DNA from: Hydractinia symbiolongicarpus
Taxonomy: Eukaryota; Cnidaria; Hydrozoa; Anthoathecata; Hydractiniidae
Direction of reading: 5' to 3'
NCBI RefSeq assembly: GCF_029227915.1
Contig: NC_079884.1
Span: 16,928,001-16,992,000, forward strand
Length of the DNA stretch: 64,000 bases
Shown one piece after another: positions 1 to 14,200 of the stretch (positions within the stretch are counted from its first letter, which is position 1; every line of letters begins with the position of its first letter). A program made the translations under genes and the position numbers. The notes beneath the pieces are model-generated. The model was not told where the DNA came from. It made no database searches and saw only the letters and a program-made list of their open reading frames with translations.

Positions 1-1850
1 CTTACGACATGGCGTTACACTAAAATTTACCAAGTTAAAGGAACCCCAACTAGGGGGTTACTATTTAAATATTTAATTCTCTTTTGTTATTACTTTAAAA
101 AATAAAATAAATAAAAATAAATAAATAAATAAATAAAATATTTTATTAAAGCTAATTTTTATTTTATTTTTAAGTGTCTTTATTTGTTTTTTTGTTTTAA
201 AAGCCCCGTTGGTCGTTATAGATAGAATGATTTAATTTCACCCCCGGTTTACCATGTGCGCGCCGTATCACACGGAAACAAAGTTTATCAACTGAAAAAT
301 GAAAACCGAAGCGAAGAAGGTTTTCTCTTTTTCAAAGTAATCCTGAAAAAAGTTATTTCAAACAATGTTTACTCATCATGAGGTTAGATTAAAGCTTATT
401 TGTTTCTTCTATCATTTTTGTGTTCTGGGACCGAGGTTGGTTTCTTTTTTAAAAAAACTATCGAATTCGAATGATAATTCAAATCTAAAATGTAAATAAC
501 AAAACTGTTGTTGTAGAGCTTGTACTTTTAATTTCTTTTTGTACAATAAAGGCAACTTAATATATCCTAGGCTGTAATTAGTAATTAATGCTTGGTTAAA
601 GGTAATTTCATTTTATATTTAAATATTTAAAATTGTGTAGCTGCTTTGTGAATTATAAAGATATTGGCATTGGATTTTAAACTTGGATTATACTTACTTT
701 AGTGAGAAATTTTTGATTTTGGAAATACCTTACTGGATTTGGATTTGGACTTGAACTTTGTTTTTGGAGTTGTAAAGAAATGTTTAGATTGTAATATTTG
801 TGAAGATCTAGAGAGTTATAATCCATTGTCAAAATACTTGTCAAAACTCTACAATGTTATCTATTCCTAAAGTGAAACTTAAGCTCGCAAAATAATCTGG
901 CTTTTTCTCTATAATGGGTGTAAAAATTTTCAATACACTGCCCATAGAGATACGGTGAGCAGATTCAGTCGCAGATTTTAGGAATAGAGTCAGTAGTCAT
1001 TTTAATTGCAAAAAAATTTTATTATTTTGATATTTTTATAATTTTGTTTTTCGGTGATAATTAAACTAATCTGTATGTATGTTTGTCCCTTGATTCGTCT
1101 TAAACACTCCTATCTTTGAGTCTTTCAAGAGTGGTATTAGAAAGAATACCTGTCTCTCTTCCCTGCTTTTGCTATTGCCCTATAATTTTTTTGTACGCTT
1201 CCCTTATTGAAAAATATGAAAAAGGGAAAAATGATGAGTTTAGTTTACTAGACTAAAGTGGTATTCGATTTTTTGTTTTTCTGTGTTATTTCTTTCAGTC
1301 ACAATGTATATTTTACATGATTTTTTGTTATATTTTGTTATATATGTCTTTATCGGTTTCTTTATCAGGACACGCAATTATAGCAGTAATTTATTACTAA
1401 AGTGTAAATCTTTATGATGAATAAATAAATTACTCTGTGAAGCTTGTTTGAATTATTGGCATAATAAGTTCCATTGCAGAAAAAGCTCTGGCGATTAACT
1501 CGACTATTACTCAGTCCACAAGAAGTCAGTCAGCTGCCTCACACTAAGTTCTAAAAAATCCTCATACGTTGTAAGAGGCATAATTCGATCGTAAAAATAT
1601 GTTTAAATTTGAATAAATATCCACTTTAGCGTTAAATAATAATAAAACACACTCAGTATCCCTACGTCCTACACGTGTATTTAATTGCTATTTATAATTC
1701 ATTAATAAATCAAAGCAATACGCTTAAATAAATGTTACTTAGATAGAAAACATTACGAAGACCTAAACACGCTAAGAGTGTATACAAAACTCGTTTCTTT
1801 TTGTGTGTTTTAAGAGAGTTTTCTACTACGGCATATAGGGTTCAAAGTTC
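1..1850. other. AT-rich non-coding DNA, no gene seen
   Basis: No open frame of note on either strand and no recognisable domain. A short ATAA-type simple repeat lies at about 105-145. The sequence is otherwise unique-looking AT-rich DNA downstream of the NDUFA9 3' end. Confidence 0.5.
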
Positions 1851-1879
1851 AACTTGCACTACCGGCTTCGAAAATCCAT

Positions 1880-2190
1880 AATGGCGCATAATCTCCGAAA
1901 TGGTCTATAACTTTGGTAAAAAAGTAAAGTTATTGACTTGAAACTTGTTATGGAGTACTTTTAGGCCAATCCGATAAAAGATAATTTTACATGAGGCATA
2001 AAAAAATTACACAGCCATTTTAAGGAAGAGAAAAGGTAGGAAGATTTTCTTAAAGCTTACCTCCCGTGATACTTTCTGAGTTTCAGAATTTAACCCTTTT
2101 CAGAGACACCGATAAGCCGTTTTTGACAACATATCAATTTTGACTAAGATACAGGTTCAGAAAATTTTAAAAGCTATTCTAACCTCAGAA
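1880..2190 (+). repeat. Dispersed repeat R1, copy 1
   Basis: By eye this stretch matches 17880-18110 in the same orientation, including the shared words TTATTGACTTGAAACTT / TAATGACTTGAAACTT and TTTTTGACA(A/G)CATATCAATTTTGAC. Copies differ by many substitutions and indels, so it is an old family. No coding capacity seen. Confidence 0.6.
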
Positions 2191-2199
2191 ATAGGTCAG

Positions 2200-3490
2200 A
2201 TAAGATTTAACCTAAAATTATGCCAGTAAACGAAAAATTAAGTTGCAAAGAATTTCTTTTTGCTAATATATTTTGTGATAGGATGCTCTTATGAGAATAC
2301 TGAATTAATCTTCACGGTTAGCTAGTTTAGCATTTTAAATATTTCCCAAGCAGAATGATACAAATAGATGTATATATCAATTAAAAATCGTTTTTTGAAC
2401 AAGAGCAAAATTTTAATGAGCTCTAAAAAGCTTTATGGAACTAATTTTGGTCCAAAATCCCCGAAATAATTTCCTCAAATATATAATTATTCCCCAAACA
2501 TTTTATTCTTTTCCGGTAACAATGCTTTGCTGTTGGTAAAGTTGTATACCAATTGTTTCTAAACTATTAAGGCAGTGATACATTGCATCGACATAACATA
2601 TCACATGCGGACTTGTTGATTTCAATTTTTGATAAACTTTTTGGATTATTTATATATGTCATAAAGAAAAAAAACCTTGTTTTAGTATATCTGTGTGTGC
2701 AATAAAATGTGAGCTTGTTGAGTAAAAAATAAAAAGGCTGTAAGGCGTTTTATAAACATCTCATTAGGAAATGAAAAAGCAGAATTTATAAGTAATGGGT
2801 GGCTTTTTGGAAATGTTAAGGCCACAAAATGTAAAAGCAAAAAAGACTTCTAAAGTAAATACTTTTTTGAAACCTTTTTCACACAATATAACTGCAAGCA
2901 GTGAGTCCACCATATACGAATTCAGTTTCAGTTAACTATTGTTTAAATAAACTTTGTGCAAAAAATTAATAAAAAGCAACTTTGGGATTTGTACAGCAAA
3001 ATCTTGATCATCATAAAAGCAGTAATGCAGACACAAATATGAACTTACAGTAAATGAGAATTCTAAAGTTCAGCCAAAATGAATAAAAAATGTAAATGTT
3101 AATATGAAGTTAAATTTCTGCCTAGCTACTTTCAGTCAGGCACCTAGAATGACACGACCATTTGAAAATTATGTAGCCGTATTTGCACCTTAGAGGACCA
3201 ACGAAGTGCTATGGTCAGGTGGGTAAATCATTGACCAATTTCCAAGTTTCCCCTAGCTACAAGTTTTGCAACCCAGTGCTTGCTAGCCAACCAATTCAGT
3301 AAAATATACATAACTAAATTGCTTGCATTTCTTCAAGCAGCCTAAATAACATGGTTGTATATTTATACATTTAGAAAACAATCAAGGGCAATATGCTTGT
3401 AGTTTGTGTGTTTCGTATGAGAGGAATCAAAACAAACTCACCGCACGTATCTGTTACGTAAAACGCCGAGCTCAAGGGTATATATAAAAC
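2200..3490. other. AT-rich non-coding DNA, no gene seen
   Basis: No supported gene, RNA or repeat boundary was found here. Confidence 0.45.
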
Positions 3491-3534
3491 TTTGGTTAAT
3501 TGAGACAAATCTCATTAAATATTACACACAGAAA

Positions 3535-3650
3535 AACTGTGTATTTAAGGGTCACGTGACGAGGCCTCCTCCAGGGCCATATTCGTATCGCCGTCCCAGG
3601 GTCAGAAAAGATACAAGATGCCCTGGGGACGAGGTTGGGTTTTACTGACA
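3535..3650. repeat. Short GC-richer interspersed fragment
   Basis: A GC-rich island in AT-rich DNA containing the word CCTGGGGACGAGGTTGGG. It resembles short interspersed sequence I have seen scattered in cnidarian genomes. The open frame across it is not a credible gene. Family assignment is from memory. Confidence 0.3.
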
Positions 3651-3959
3651 GTTTAACTGACTTTGTTTTGACCGCTCGCACGTGTATACCAATTAAAACA
3701 CCTGATTCTTTGAAAAACCAATCCAAGACTTTCGCGGACTAGACATGCCAACGAAGAAACATGATGGCCATTTTAGTTTTTAAAAAGTAATGGTGGTCAG
3801 TGTTGTTTCTAAGTCTGTTTCCCCTTTTGTCTTCTATTAGCTTTTTATATTTGTAATTTTTGTTTTTTTATGTTCTAAAATGTGAAGATAAATATATTGT
3901 CACGTTTTTTAGCTACGTACAGATCTTAAACGCACAAGTTTTAGGATTTTTGGCTAGAA

Positions 3960-4600
3960 ACGAATATTTTGAAGGCTAGCTAGCTAATAGCCTTACTTTT
4001 TGCTAATTTTGTTTGGTATAAGAGGTTTTTCTCCAACCCAACATTTATTTTTATGTCGAGGATGTAGCCATTTAGCTAGCTAATATATTTACCTAAAAAT
4101 TGAGAGTATAAAAATTCAATTTGGCTATCAATATGGCAATATTCTCAGCAATAAATCTTATGCTAAATGCAGTTTAGCTAGGTAGCTACATCTATAATTA
4201 TTTTCCTTAAAACTTTTTTTGCAAATAAAATGGCTAAGCAATTGCTTTAGCTGGAGGGGTAACGACAGGCTGTTTCCTGTGTTTTCATTTAAATCGAAGT
4301 TGTGATAAAGTTTTTTTGGAAAAGGGTACTGTTCAAGTCTGTTTAACTGTACTAAGCGGTTAGCTCAATGTTAACAATAGACTGTTTTTTGGAAAAGGCT
4401 GCTACGCCTATAATGGTGTGTGCGCTTCACTTGATTTACGACATACTGCATACCTGTACTAAAGCGCTCCACCTGACTGTGTCGCACAGTTTGCAGTTCT
4501 TTTTAAGCGCTCCTTAGGGCGTTCAAAAACAGTTACTTGTGGCTCATCCCGGCTCGTCTATATAATAATACGCCAGTTCTGTCTGTCACTTTTGCAAAGT
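3960..4600 (+). repeat. Dispersed repeat R2, copy A (partial)
   Basis: Shares with copies B (10020-10841) and C (48540-49700) an ordered series of words: runs of TAGCTAGC, TGTACTAAGCG(A/G)TTAGC, then CATACTGCATACCTGTACT, AAAGCGCTCCACCT and TACTTGTGGCT. The tRNA-like 3' part seen in copies B and C is absent or decayed here. No coding capacity. Confidence 0.6.
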
Positions 4601-5102
4601 CGATTATATTTTACCGGTTGGTTACCTCATAAAAGGAGCTAAAAAAATGGCCGCCCTTTCTTTCATATCATATTTACAAAGTTTTTGAAGAGGAGGTCTC
4701 GAAAGGCTGTTTACTTTAAATATCACCTCCTTCTGGGGAAAAGGATGTATTAAAAGCTGGTTGTATTTCTTTTTTTTTCAATTTCGCGATTTTTTTGTAT
4801 TTCGTGCCTCACTGTTTCTAAGCTCTACTATAAGAATACATTTTTATCGTTACTACTCAGCAGACAGCAGCAAGATTGTATTATTTCCTCTTTAAATTAA
4901 CGGGTTAGCGAGAACAGACAGAATTGAAAAACAGCTTCTACTCAGACCAACATTCATCTGAAGGGTTCTTCTATGCCTATGATATGCTGGCGGGCGGCAG
5001 ACTTTGGTAAAAAGTTGCACACAGAAGGAACAACGATTTAAAGTATACAAGCATTTATCATCATATATATTTACACATATCTCAGAAAAAAATGTTACAA
5101 TT

Positions 5103-5279
5103 TTATTCATACGCTGAGACAGGTTTGCAATATTCAGATTCTTCAACGATTTGGTCAAAGTGATAATAATCGCGGTGTCGACGTAGAATTTCTGGTGCTA
5201 CAACATTCATATTTGCTGGTGTTATACCAAGATCTTCGAACGTGTACGCATCGTCATTTACCTCCTCACTTAAAAATTG
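5103..5279 (-). CDS. NDUFA9: NDUFA9 terminal exon (11) with stop
   Basis: 177 bp coding including TAA. Acceptor TTTTTTAG. Encodes QFLSEEV, then TFEDLGITP and [12 protein letters not shown], the conserved NDUFA9 C-terminus. The stop lies inside the word GAATAAAATT, so an AATAAA overlaps the stop codon; whether it is used for polyadenylation cannot be told from sequence. Confidence 0.95.
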   Translation of the reverse strand, partial: QFLSEEVNDDAYTFEDLGITPANMNVVAPEILRRHRDYYHFDQIVEESEYCKPVSAYE

Positions 5280-8200
5280 CTAAAAAAGCGGAAAATAAAT
5301 ACTTCTTACAAAAATCTTAACCTAGCCGAGCTGAAAAAGAAGGGATTTCGCTCACTCCTTCATCTTTTTTTTGCTAAAGGCTATCTAAGCTAAACGGAAT
5401 ATTTCGAGCATGACGATTTTGAGCATTTTTATCAATTGTCAGAAATTTCCGCCGTTAAAAAATAGAATTGATTTTTACTTCCGAACGGTGGAAACTTTCG
5501 CCAATCAATCAGAATCATGGATCATCTCGCTCTGCGCGTATATTGCGCCTAGTGATGAGCCTTTACATTTAAATTGTTTGAATTCTTAACTGTGGTAGAC
5601 TCAAAAATGAAAGGTTGTTTTTTCGTGGTGATCAACTAAAATGATAAATCTTAATTGAATTGAAATCTCAATTGTAGCTCTTGCTATCTCTAAAATTATA
5701 GCAGCATTTGTTTGTTTGCCCTTACCGACACATAAAATAGATACTATGATATTTTTATCGACTTTACTGAATTCCCGTGGATTATTCTAGATCGAAAGGC
5801 TAGTAAAAATTTAACATACGACATTGACCGAAAGGAAGGGTATTGTATACAGCGTGTCAGGGCAAGGGATCACTAAGAAAAAGAGAGTGGTCGTGAAGCA
5901 CTACAATCAACACACAATAAGTCAACACCAGTCCTTTAGCAAATTAAAATCTCGAGTAACCTAAACAAAACGTACTCTGACAACCATATCGCGAGTTAAC
6001 TTTGGACTAAAAAAAGTCATTTCACCGGCCCAACCAGCCAAACTAAAATAAAGAAATAAATATAGATTGGTATTTGTAAGGTTGATAAGCTATAAGCTGT
6101 TGCGAAACTATGCTTAGCATAGTAATTTCCATGTGTAGATAATTTGGTCATGATAATTTGGTCTTAGAAATCTTTGTCTAAATCCGCGAAAATGATTGTA
6201 GTTTTGTTTTACTTTCCGTCGACTAATTCATTACAATGCCAAACTTCGATAAGCAATCACCGAAACGTATTCACTCAATTCCAACCGTTTTCACCACTTA
6301 CAAAATATTAAACACACGCAAAAACTTTAAAAGGAAGTCATTTATAAACCAACCTAAACGCTTGCTCGGGTACTGGAATAACTCGCAACGGTTTTCTGAT
6401 CATACGGAAGATATAGCTTAGTATATCATGGAGATAATACTCTTCAGGTCTAAAATATATAAGATTTTACAAATAGAATAATTTCTATTAAAAACTGAAT
6501 TTGTTAGAGTTAACTAAAATTCAACTTAATCGGGGTGCTCGATAACTAAAAGGTTAAGTGATTTCAAGACGAACGTGCTTGGAGTATGAGAACAGAACAT
6601 AATTTAAGGGCTTTTTGTATGTCCTTATCCATTGGTATCAATTTAGGGGTCGTATTTAAAGGCAAAACACGAGATTTATCGACCTCAGATCGTTAATAGG
6701 ATGTTACGAGCGGACAATTCTAGTAATAACATTGAAAAAGTTATCAAAAGAAACCTACTTAAAAGAGATAAGAATTTGAAGTAACAAGATGTTCCAGTCA
6801 TACAGTATTTTAATTAACCGGAGCTTATATAAGAAGTTTTAAAGGCTGAATACATATGCTAATATTTTTACTAAACCCAAGCTTAAATTTGCTAATAAGT
6901 CTTAACCTGATAACAAAACAAGTCTTTTACACGAAAATAAACCGAATGAGTAATGGAGCCGCATGTTAAAGCTTCGTACAAATGCGGCTTTATTTTGGGT
7001 TTATGTATCTTGAAAACCGTATGGCCTACCCATAGAGTTCATATGTTTTTCCTTTAGTTGTCCAATCTCCAGTTGCTTTCACAACGCCTCGAGCCACATC
7101 ACTCACCTAAGCACAGAAAGTCATCACCGATAATGTACTAATGCTTTATTGAGAGAAAACAATGCAAAAGAAATTTACGCGCGAGTTTAAAGAAACTTTC
7201 ATACGCATGGAGAAAAAAAAATTTAACTAGATAAAAATTAAAGTCAAGGTTATTCGGAAATATAGAAACAAAAACATAAAATCCCTGACTGGCTATTTTT
7301 CACAGAATGGGATTTTGCAAAAAACTGCACGGATTACTTTCGCAAATCAAATTTAAAATTATCGCGAGATTTATTTTTGGGAAAAAGGTTAAAAATTTCA
7401 CTTTGATTTCAATGTAGGGAAACAGGCGAAAAAGTGATAAAAGCGTACAAAAACAGGTCTTCTAGTTGTCTGCCAGCCACCTTTCACTAGCGGAACACCG
7501 AGTGGAAGCTTTCTCAAATCTAAACAATAAACAGGCTATACATATAGGAATTAAAAAAAAAAAAAATTGGCAGGAAAAAGAGGGACTTACATGCGTATTT
7601 GTTAAAGTATCGATCTTCGTGCCCGTAAAATTCAGCTGGTCGCATGATAGTGGCATCATGAAACTGCTCAGCTACCTTTCTTTCACTTCGCGCCTGAAGT
7701 TAAAATGTGAAAATAAATGACGGGTTTATTACTTAAATATAAACGGAATGCATTTTAATAAAAAAAACTCTCCATGGCGGTGTGTACTGTGCTAAAAATT
7801 CTTGAAAATAAGTCCCTTAAAAAGTAACGTCTGCCTAACAGCGAAAATAAATCCTCGCTAAAATATTTTTTACCGCCAACCACCAAAAGAAAATGTTGAA
7901 GGTACATCCTACTTTGTTTTGATGCGATGTTTTAGGTAGAATATTTGTGAAAGGGGTTAAACATGTCAAATCAATCCACCTCGAGTTCTGCTTTAAATTT
8001 AAAACCAGATAAACAATCGCGGGCTCCAGCCGCAATAATTTTCCTTCATAAAGTATAATTATTAAAAAAAAAATGTCAAACATTTCAATACTCTAATTAC
8101 AAGCTTACTGCAACACTTCTGCTAATTCAACAAGCATATCACATAAACAAGGTCAAACCTTCGCTTGTAGAAATGTTGAAGGTGAGCTCCCTTTAGCATT

Positions 8201-11200
8201 CAGTGCAGACATATGAATAAGTTGTTTCACTTCGCTCTCTGCTGCAGCATTCGCAATTCTTTCCGCTCCATATACTAAACATTCTTCCATAGAGAAATTT
8301 CTTAAAAAAATAAAGAGACACATGCTTTTAAAAATTATAATATAAAAGAATTATTCTCGTGTGAATATAATACTAAATGCTAATACGATGTTAATCAACC
8401 TCTTTATTTGTACTAATCTTCACGCGTATTAGCCGAAAGTCCACTTTTATCTTTTAGCAAGTCGGTTCAAGGCGCACGCACTGAAGTGCTCAATATTGCG
8501 CGATATTAAAGAGCATTTTTGCACGCGCTGACCGTTTCGTAATTTAAAATCATTTTGACATTTTTAAGAGCGCTTATTTTACATGAAATTCTTGCTAGGG
8601 AATTTCCAAAAAAAAATTATCAAACTTCGCTTCTTTAGCATATTAATATTTGCACATATCCCTATCGCACGTATAGGCCTACTACCCCTGCACTTTATCA
8701 TAATATAAAATTTGGCTCAAAATTATGAAAGGTTGTAATGAAATCCATATATTTGTTTAAAAAATTATAAGATAAAGTTTCTTTTATAATGTGAAATTTG
8801 CCAAGTTGATTATATTTTTCATAATCTTCTTAAACAGAATCTTTAAAACATCACCTATAAAATTGTTCTGTAATTTACCAAACAAAAACCCTAGCCCAAT
8901 ATCTCTTCAAACGTTCGTTAAAAAAACATGATCCTATAATTTTCTTGATCAGCGTTTTAAGGTCTATACCATGGAAGTTGGAAGTAACTGTGAATCAAAT
9001 TTATAAATTTTTTTTAGTACTTTGGTGGGTCTTTGCTGACGTCAGCAAAAGTTTAAAACCCTCAGATCTCCTTAGTCGTTCGTCAAAAGCACATGATTCT
9101 CTACATTATTTTGATCAGCGTTTTAACCTCTGCACATTAGAGGTAACGGGTATACAAATTTCCGAAACTTTCAAGTGATGGTTTTCTTTTCCATTGTTCT
9201 CCTGCCTAAGTGGATTTTTTCACAGGCCTTATCTCTTATAATATTCCGACTGTGTCTGTGTGTCTGTGACAGGCAAAGTGGGTTTGTTCACTATTCTTTA
9301 AAGTCGCCCAAATTTTCTTGAAGTCGCCGATAAAATATGTCTATTTTGCCAGAATTAACACCGCGGGTTTACTTTATGTCACGCGATTAAAACGACTCAA
9401 AATTCAATTTGCTGAATAAATTTTAACAGCTGACTTTCAAACACACAAAAAAAAACAGTCCCTTCATTTTCAAAAAAGTGCAAACAGTGAAAAAGTCCAA
9501 GTGAAGAATTAGAAGTAGAAAAGTGAAGTTGAAAGCCACGAAAAGTTACTTCGGAAGCAAAGAGTGGAGCTGGAAGTAGTAATGAAGGCTGGAGTTTGAA
9601 GGCTGGAGTTTGAAGGCTGGAGTTTGAAGTGAATTGGAATTCTATAAAAAGTAAGAACTTTGTTATTTGACATTCGGTTTCTATGTCGCTACAGCTACGT
9701 GCTACTTTTTTATGTAGCACACTTAAAATTGTCAAGGAAAATCGCATTCTCAGAAAATAGTCATTAAAGCTTCAAATTCTTAAAGTTTTATATTCTACCG
9801 AGTTTTTTATAAAATAAAAAAGCTAGCGTATTAGTTTTCATTTTTTTGCATAATTAAAGTGACCCCTGGTGCGTAACTAATGTTTTTTACCTAAAATTTA
9901 AAATGATACACTAGGCTGTTAGCTGGCTACCAAAACAAAAAAAATTTTGGTTTGGTGAACTCTGCAACTTCATAATTTTTACATTACTATTGTTCTCTTT
10001 ATATGTGGTTTACTACGCATAAACAGCTGCCTAGCTGTATACGTCTCCCAAGTTTACCTATATTAAACTGTGTGTCTTAGCTGCTGTAGTTAATGTTAGC
10101 GTTAAGCTCCATAGCTAACTAGCTAACCCATGAGTTATGTTGTTATTCAATGTTTTATAGAGGTTAAGTTGGTCATGTGTTATCGTCTGCACTGCCAGCT
10201 CGGACACCATGGGCACTTTTTAACATTGAATGTCATAGAGGGGGTGGAAGCCATATTTTTGTGGACGATTGTAGCTATATATAATGTGAGAATAATTCCT
10301 AATAAATGCACCACGTTCTAAAAAAATATATCACTGGTCCATGGAATACTGCTACACCTTTTATTACTGTTATGAAAACTTATTCTATAAAATAAAATTG
10401 CTGAGTGATTTTTTTAGCTGGACAGTGTAACAACGGGCTCTTTCCAGTATTTTTATTTAAACAGAAGTTAGGATAGTTTTTTAAAACAGGGCATAATGAC
10501 TAAGGCTATTAAACCTATATGGTTGTACGGCATTGTTTATCTGTAATAAGCGCTCACCCTGGATTAAAATTCATTTTTGACCAGGAAAATTTTGTGAAAA
10601 ATAAAAAAGTTTTCCGACTGTTTTCTATACAGAAGCAGAACATGTGAACTGTATTTTTATTTTAGGTAAAGTTGCATTTGAAAAATATATTCACCCGAAA
10701 CACGTTAATGTTGCTACCCTTGATTTACGACATACTGCATACCTGTACTTAAGCGCCGTGTGGACAGCGCCGTGTGGTTTATTTTACCTGAAAGTTTTGT
10801 ATTTACATTCAAGCCCTGTTGGTCTAATGGTTATGAGACGCAGCTAGAGTAGGGAGTGATTATATACACAACGAGGAGTCACGTTGAGCAAAACCCTTAC
10901 TCAAGCAATGCTCCTTTCACATCCTTAAAAATCTGTAGCGACACAACTGTATCATCCAGCAAATGAGTAAAATTCGCGCATGCGCAGCAACGCGGAACAA
11001 GTTCCAAAAAAAAAAAATCCGACAAATCCGCCGGCATCCGACATAATTCGACGACGTCATCATGTTGAGTAAAGGTAGGTTTCCATACGACTGCATTTTC
11101 CGCTCGAGCGTAGAAAGCTCGGGAGCATTTTTCTCTTGAGTTTAAACTTAATGGAAATCAATTTCCCGCCTGAGAGAAAAGATGTTTAGAATAAAATGGC

Positions 11201-14200
11201 TGCCGGAAACAGAAAAACCTTTGGCTACGAAATTTAAAAAAAATAACAACACTCTTTTTATGGCAGCGAATTAAAAGAAAACATAACAGGAAACAGCAAC
11301 TAAGAAAGACTTCTTCATGAAAAAGGGGAAAGGTATTATTTATTGTTAGTTTATGAATTTAACTTCCAATGGCCCCCAACAAGCAGTTGATTTTTGTGGT
11401 TGTTAAGCCGAATTTCCACTAGGCGTTCCAGAACGCGCTGAGCGTGGCGGCTATTGTTTTTTCAGACCCAAACCCGCTAAAAGCGGTCCGCTCAGCGCGG
11501 TTTCAAAAGTTGAATTTATTTTCGTATGTATGGCCAAGGCCGGTCACGTGGTTTTTTAAGTGTTTAAAGGCACGTTCAAGGCATGGAAGCGCTCAAATGT
11601 CAATTAGTTCTTGAACCGTACACGTTAAAACTGTTTGATTACCTATAAGATAAGCACTTTAATTTTTAATAGTTTATGTTGTTGTTAATAACAGTGTAAT
11701 TTTTTAATGATACCCTTAACCTTGGAGGGTTAGTGGCTGTAGCACTGGGGTCTAAGGATATGTTTCCCCATAGATTTGGTTTTTTCGCATCCGGCTTAGC
11801 CACGATTTCGGAAACGTTTCGAATGTAAATTAGTGGTTGTAATTTACGTAGGAGATGTAGATGTATTATATTGTGTTATGACAACCGATAGCACACGGTT
11901 CCTAACTAAGATGACACTACTCAAAGTTCTTTGAGTCTTCCCTGTCACAAAAAAAAAAAGAAAATAAATAAGGTTATTTTCGGTTGAGCGCGGCGAATTA
12001 GAAAATAATCGACTCTGCTTCGACTTTTACGTGCGTTTTCATAGCGCTATCCAATTAAACTGCTCCAAGGCCACGTGATATAAACAACTTTTTGCGATAG
12101 CCATCAAAAACATCACCTGTGACTAGATATCTCATCGTGACATAAGGCCTTTCATTTGCACTTATCGGCTCTCTCATCTTTGTTTCGCTTTTCGTAATTA
12201 AGGGCGCAACCAAAGATAAAAGAGTTTCAAGTTTATTGGGTGAAAAAAAAGTTGACTGTCATACAATTTCATATCTTGAACGAGAAGATTGAATTCTCCT
12301 TTTAGTTTTCCTTCTTGATACCGTTAAAACCGTTTTGCATACTTCTTTGTTTTGTTTTCTTTTTTTTCATTCAGCAACAACAATAGTTTGAGAAGATTTA
12401 TTTTCTTAAACAGCAATAATTCTCTACGTAGAAACGTTCATGTTTACAATTTTTTGTCGTTTAAAAGTTTACACGCTCTTTTTGTTGCTTTTAACCAGTG
12501 GAAATCATAAAAAACATTCGAAGCGGATTTACAAGCGTCTATTGTTTTAAAACAATAGCCGCCTACGCTCAGCGCGTTTTAGACCGCCTAGTGGAAAATC
12601 GCCTTTAGGAAGATTTGAAAAGAATTTGTGAATCCATAACTTTTGTTCACAAATTCAATGCTAACAGGTCTCTGCTGTACTTAACACCAAACACTTTTTT
12701 AAAAGGTGTTTTTATTTTGTGAATAAAGAAGTGCAGAAGAAATTGTTTTTTATATTTTTCCTGCATAAAATGGATTGCACAATTGTTTACATTTTCTTGA
12801 ATTTCATTTTCTTGAATTTTCGTTAAAAAGCTCGAGAGAAAAAATACGCGCTGAAAAAGTTGAATGAGTTCAACTTTTTGAGAAAAGCTCGGGAGCATCT
12901 TTTTACGTCAAGTCTGCGGTCATTCTACTTCATTGCGCATGCTTGTGGGAAAAGCTCTCAAGATTTTTCCGATGGAGCGGAAAATGCAGTCGTATGGAAA
13001 CCTACCTTAAGAGGAAATTACCTTAAGGGAAATCCCCTAATTCAAAATTTTCTGTCTATCTAAAAAAAAAAAAAAAATAAATAAATAAATGAATGTCTTA
13101 GAATTGCATGAAGCACATAGCCTCTTTAGGTCTACCGTCATTAGCATCAGAGCTGTTATTGAAGATAATCCTTATGTGTTATGGTTATATTAGATAAATT
13201 TAAGACACAGGAAATGTGCAATAAAGCAGTTGAGGAAAAGCCCTATATACTCACATATGTTCCGGATCAATTCAAGACCCAAGAAATCTGTATCGGAGCC
13301 GTTCAAGGGGATTCCCATGTGCCATGTGCTCCAATATGTTCCAGATCGATTCAAGACCCAGGAAATGTGTAGCAGGGTCGTTAAAGAGAAACCTCGTATG
13401 ATCGTGGTTGTTCCAGTTCGATTCAAGATGCAGGACATGTGTAGTAGAGTTGTTGAATATGACCCCTACATTAACGCGGCTGTTCTTAATCATCTCATGA
13501 CTCAGTAAATGTGCAATAAGGTAGTTGAGGAGGATCCCTGTTGCCTCAAATATGTTCCAGATCAATTCAAGACCCAAGTGTTGTGTGCTAAAGCCGTTGA
13601 AAAGAACCCATGGATGCTCGAGTATGTTCCAGGTATATTCAAGACCGAAGGTATGTGCAACAAAGCTGTGGAAAAATGCATGATAAATGAGCACCAAACA
13701 GAAATCACCATTCGAAATATTTGAAGATATTGTGGAAATATTTTTTACCAGCATTGGGATCTCTCCCGATGATGGCCACGGCATGCTAGAAAATAAAAGA
13801 GAGGAGTTGATTGAAGAACTAAAGGCTAGGGTCCGTGATTTAGAAAAGCAGAAGATTGAAACATAAGATAAAACGACGAAAGAACAATGCGATGATTGAA
13901 ATGTATACTTGATGTATATGATAGGTGTAAATGTGGTAGAAAACTTGTGGTGGAAGGAAAAATTTTATGTTGGCGTTGTTATCAGGAATACCTTATTTAA
14001 TGGTGGTATTTGTACGGGCAAATAGAATTTATTGATAAAATATTTTCGTATAAATAAAATAGCATGTTGAAATTTGGAGACAAAATTGTTAAATCAAAAG
14101 AATTTTACAGTAATATAACACCGTACAATATCGAAGATGTAAATATCGAAAACCTGGTGCTGAGTGATTCAATCCCCGCAAACTAAGGCAAAGACGAAAG

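Noticed and set aside
3496-3726. 76-codon minus-strand frame
   Set aside because: It follows a short GC-rich interspersed repeat and has no domain.
6236-6421. 61-codon plus-strand frame
   Set aside because: Antisense to the NDUFA9 exon at 6354-6449; the minus strand has the family match and splice sites.
13272-13784. 170-codon minus-strand open frame
   Set aside because: Antisense shadow of the DUF4116-like repeats, which carry the recognisable, periodic protein signal on plus.
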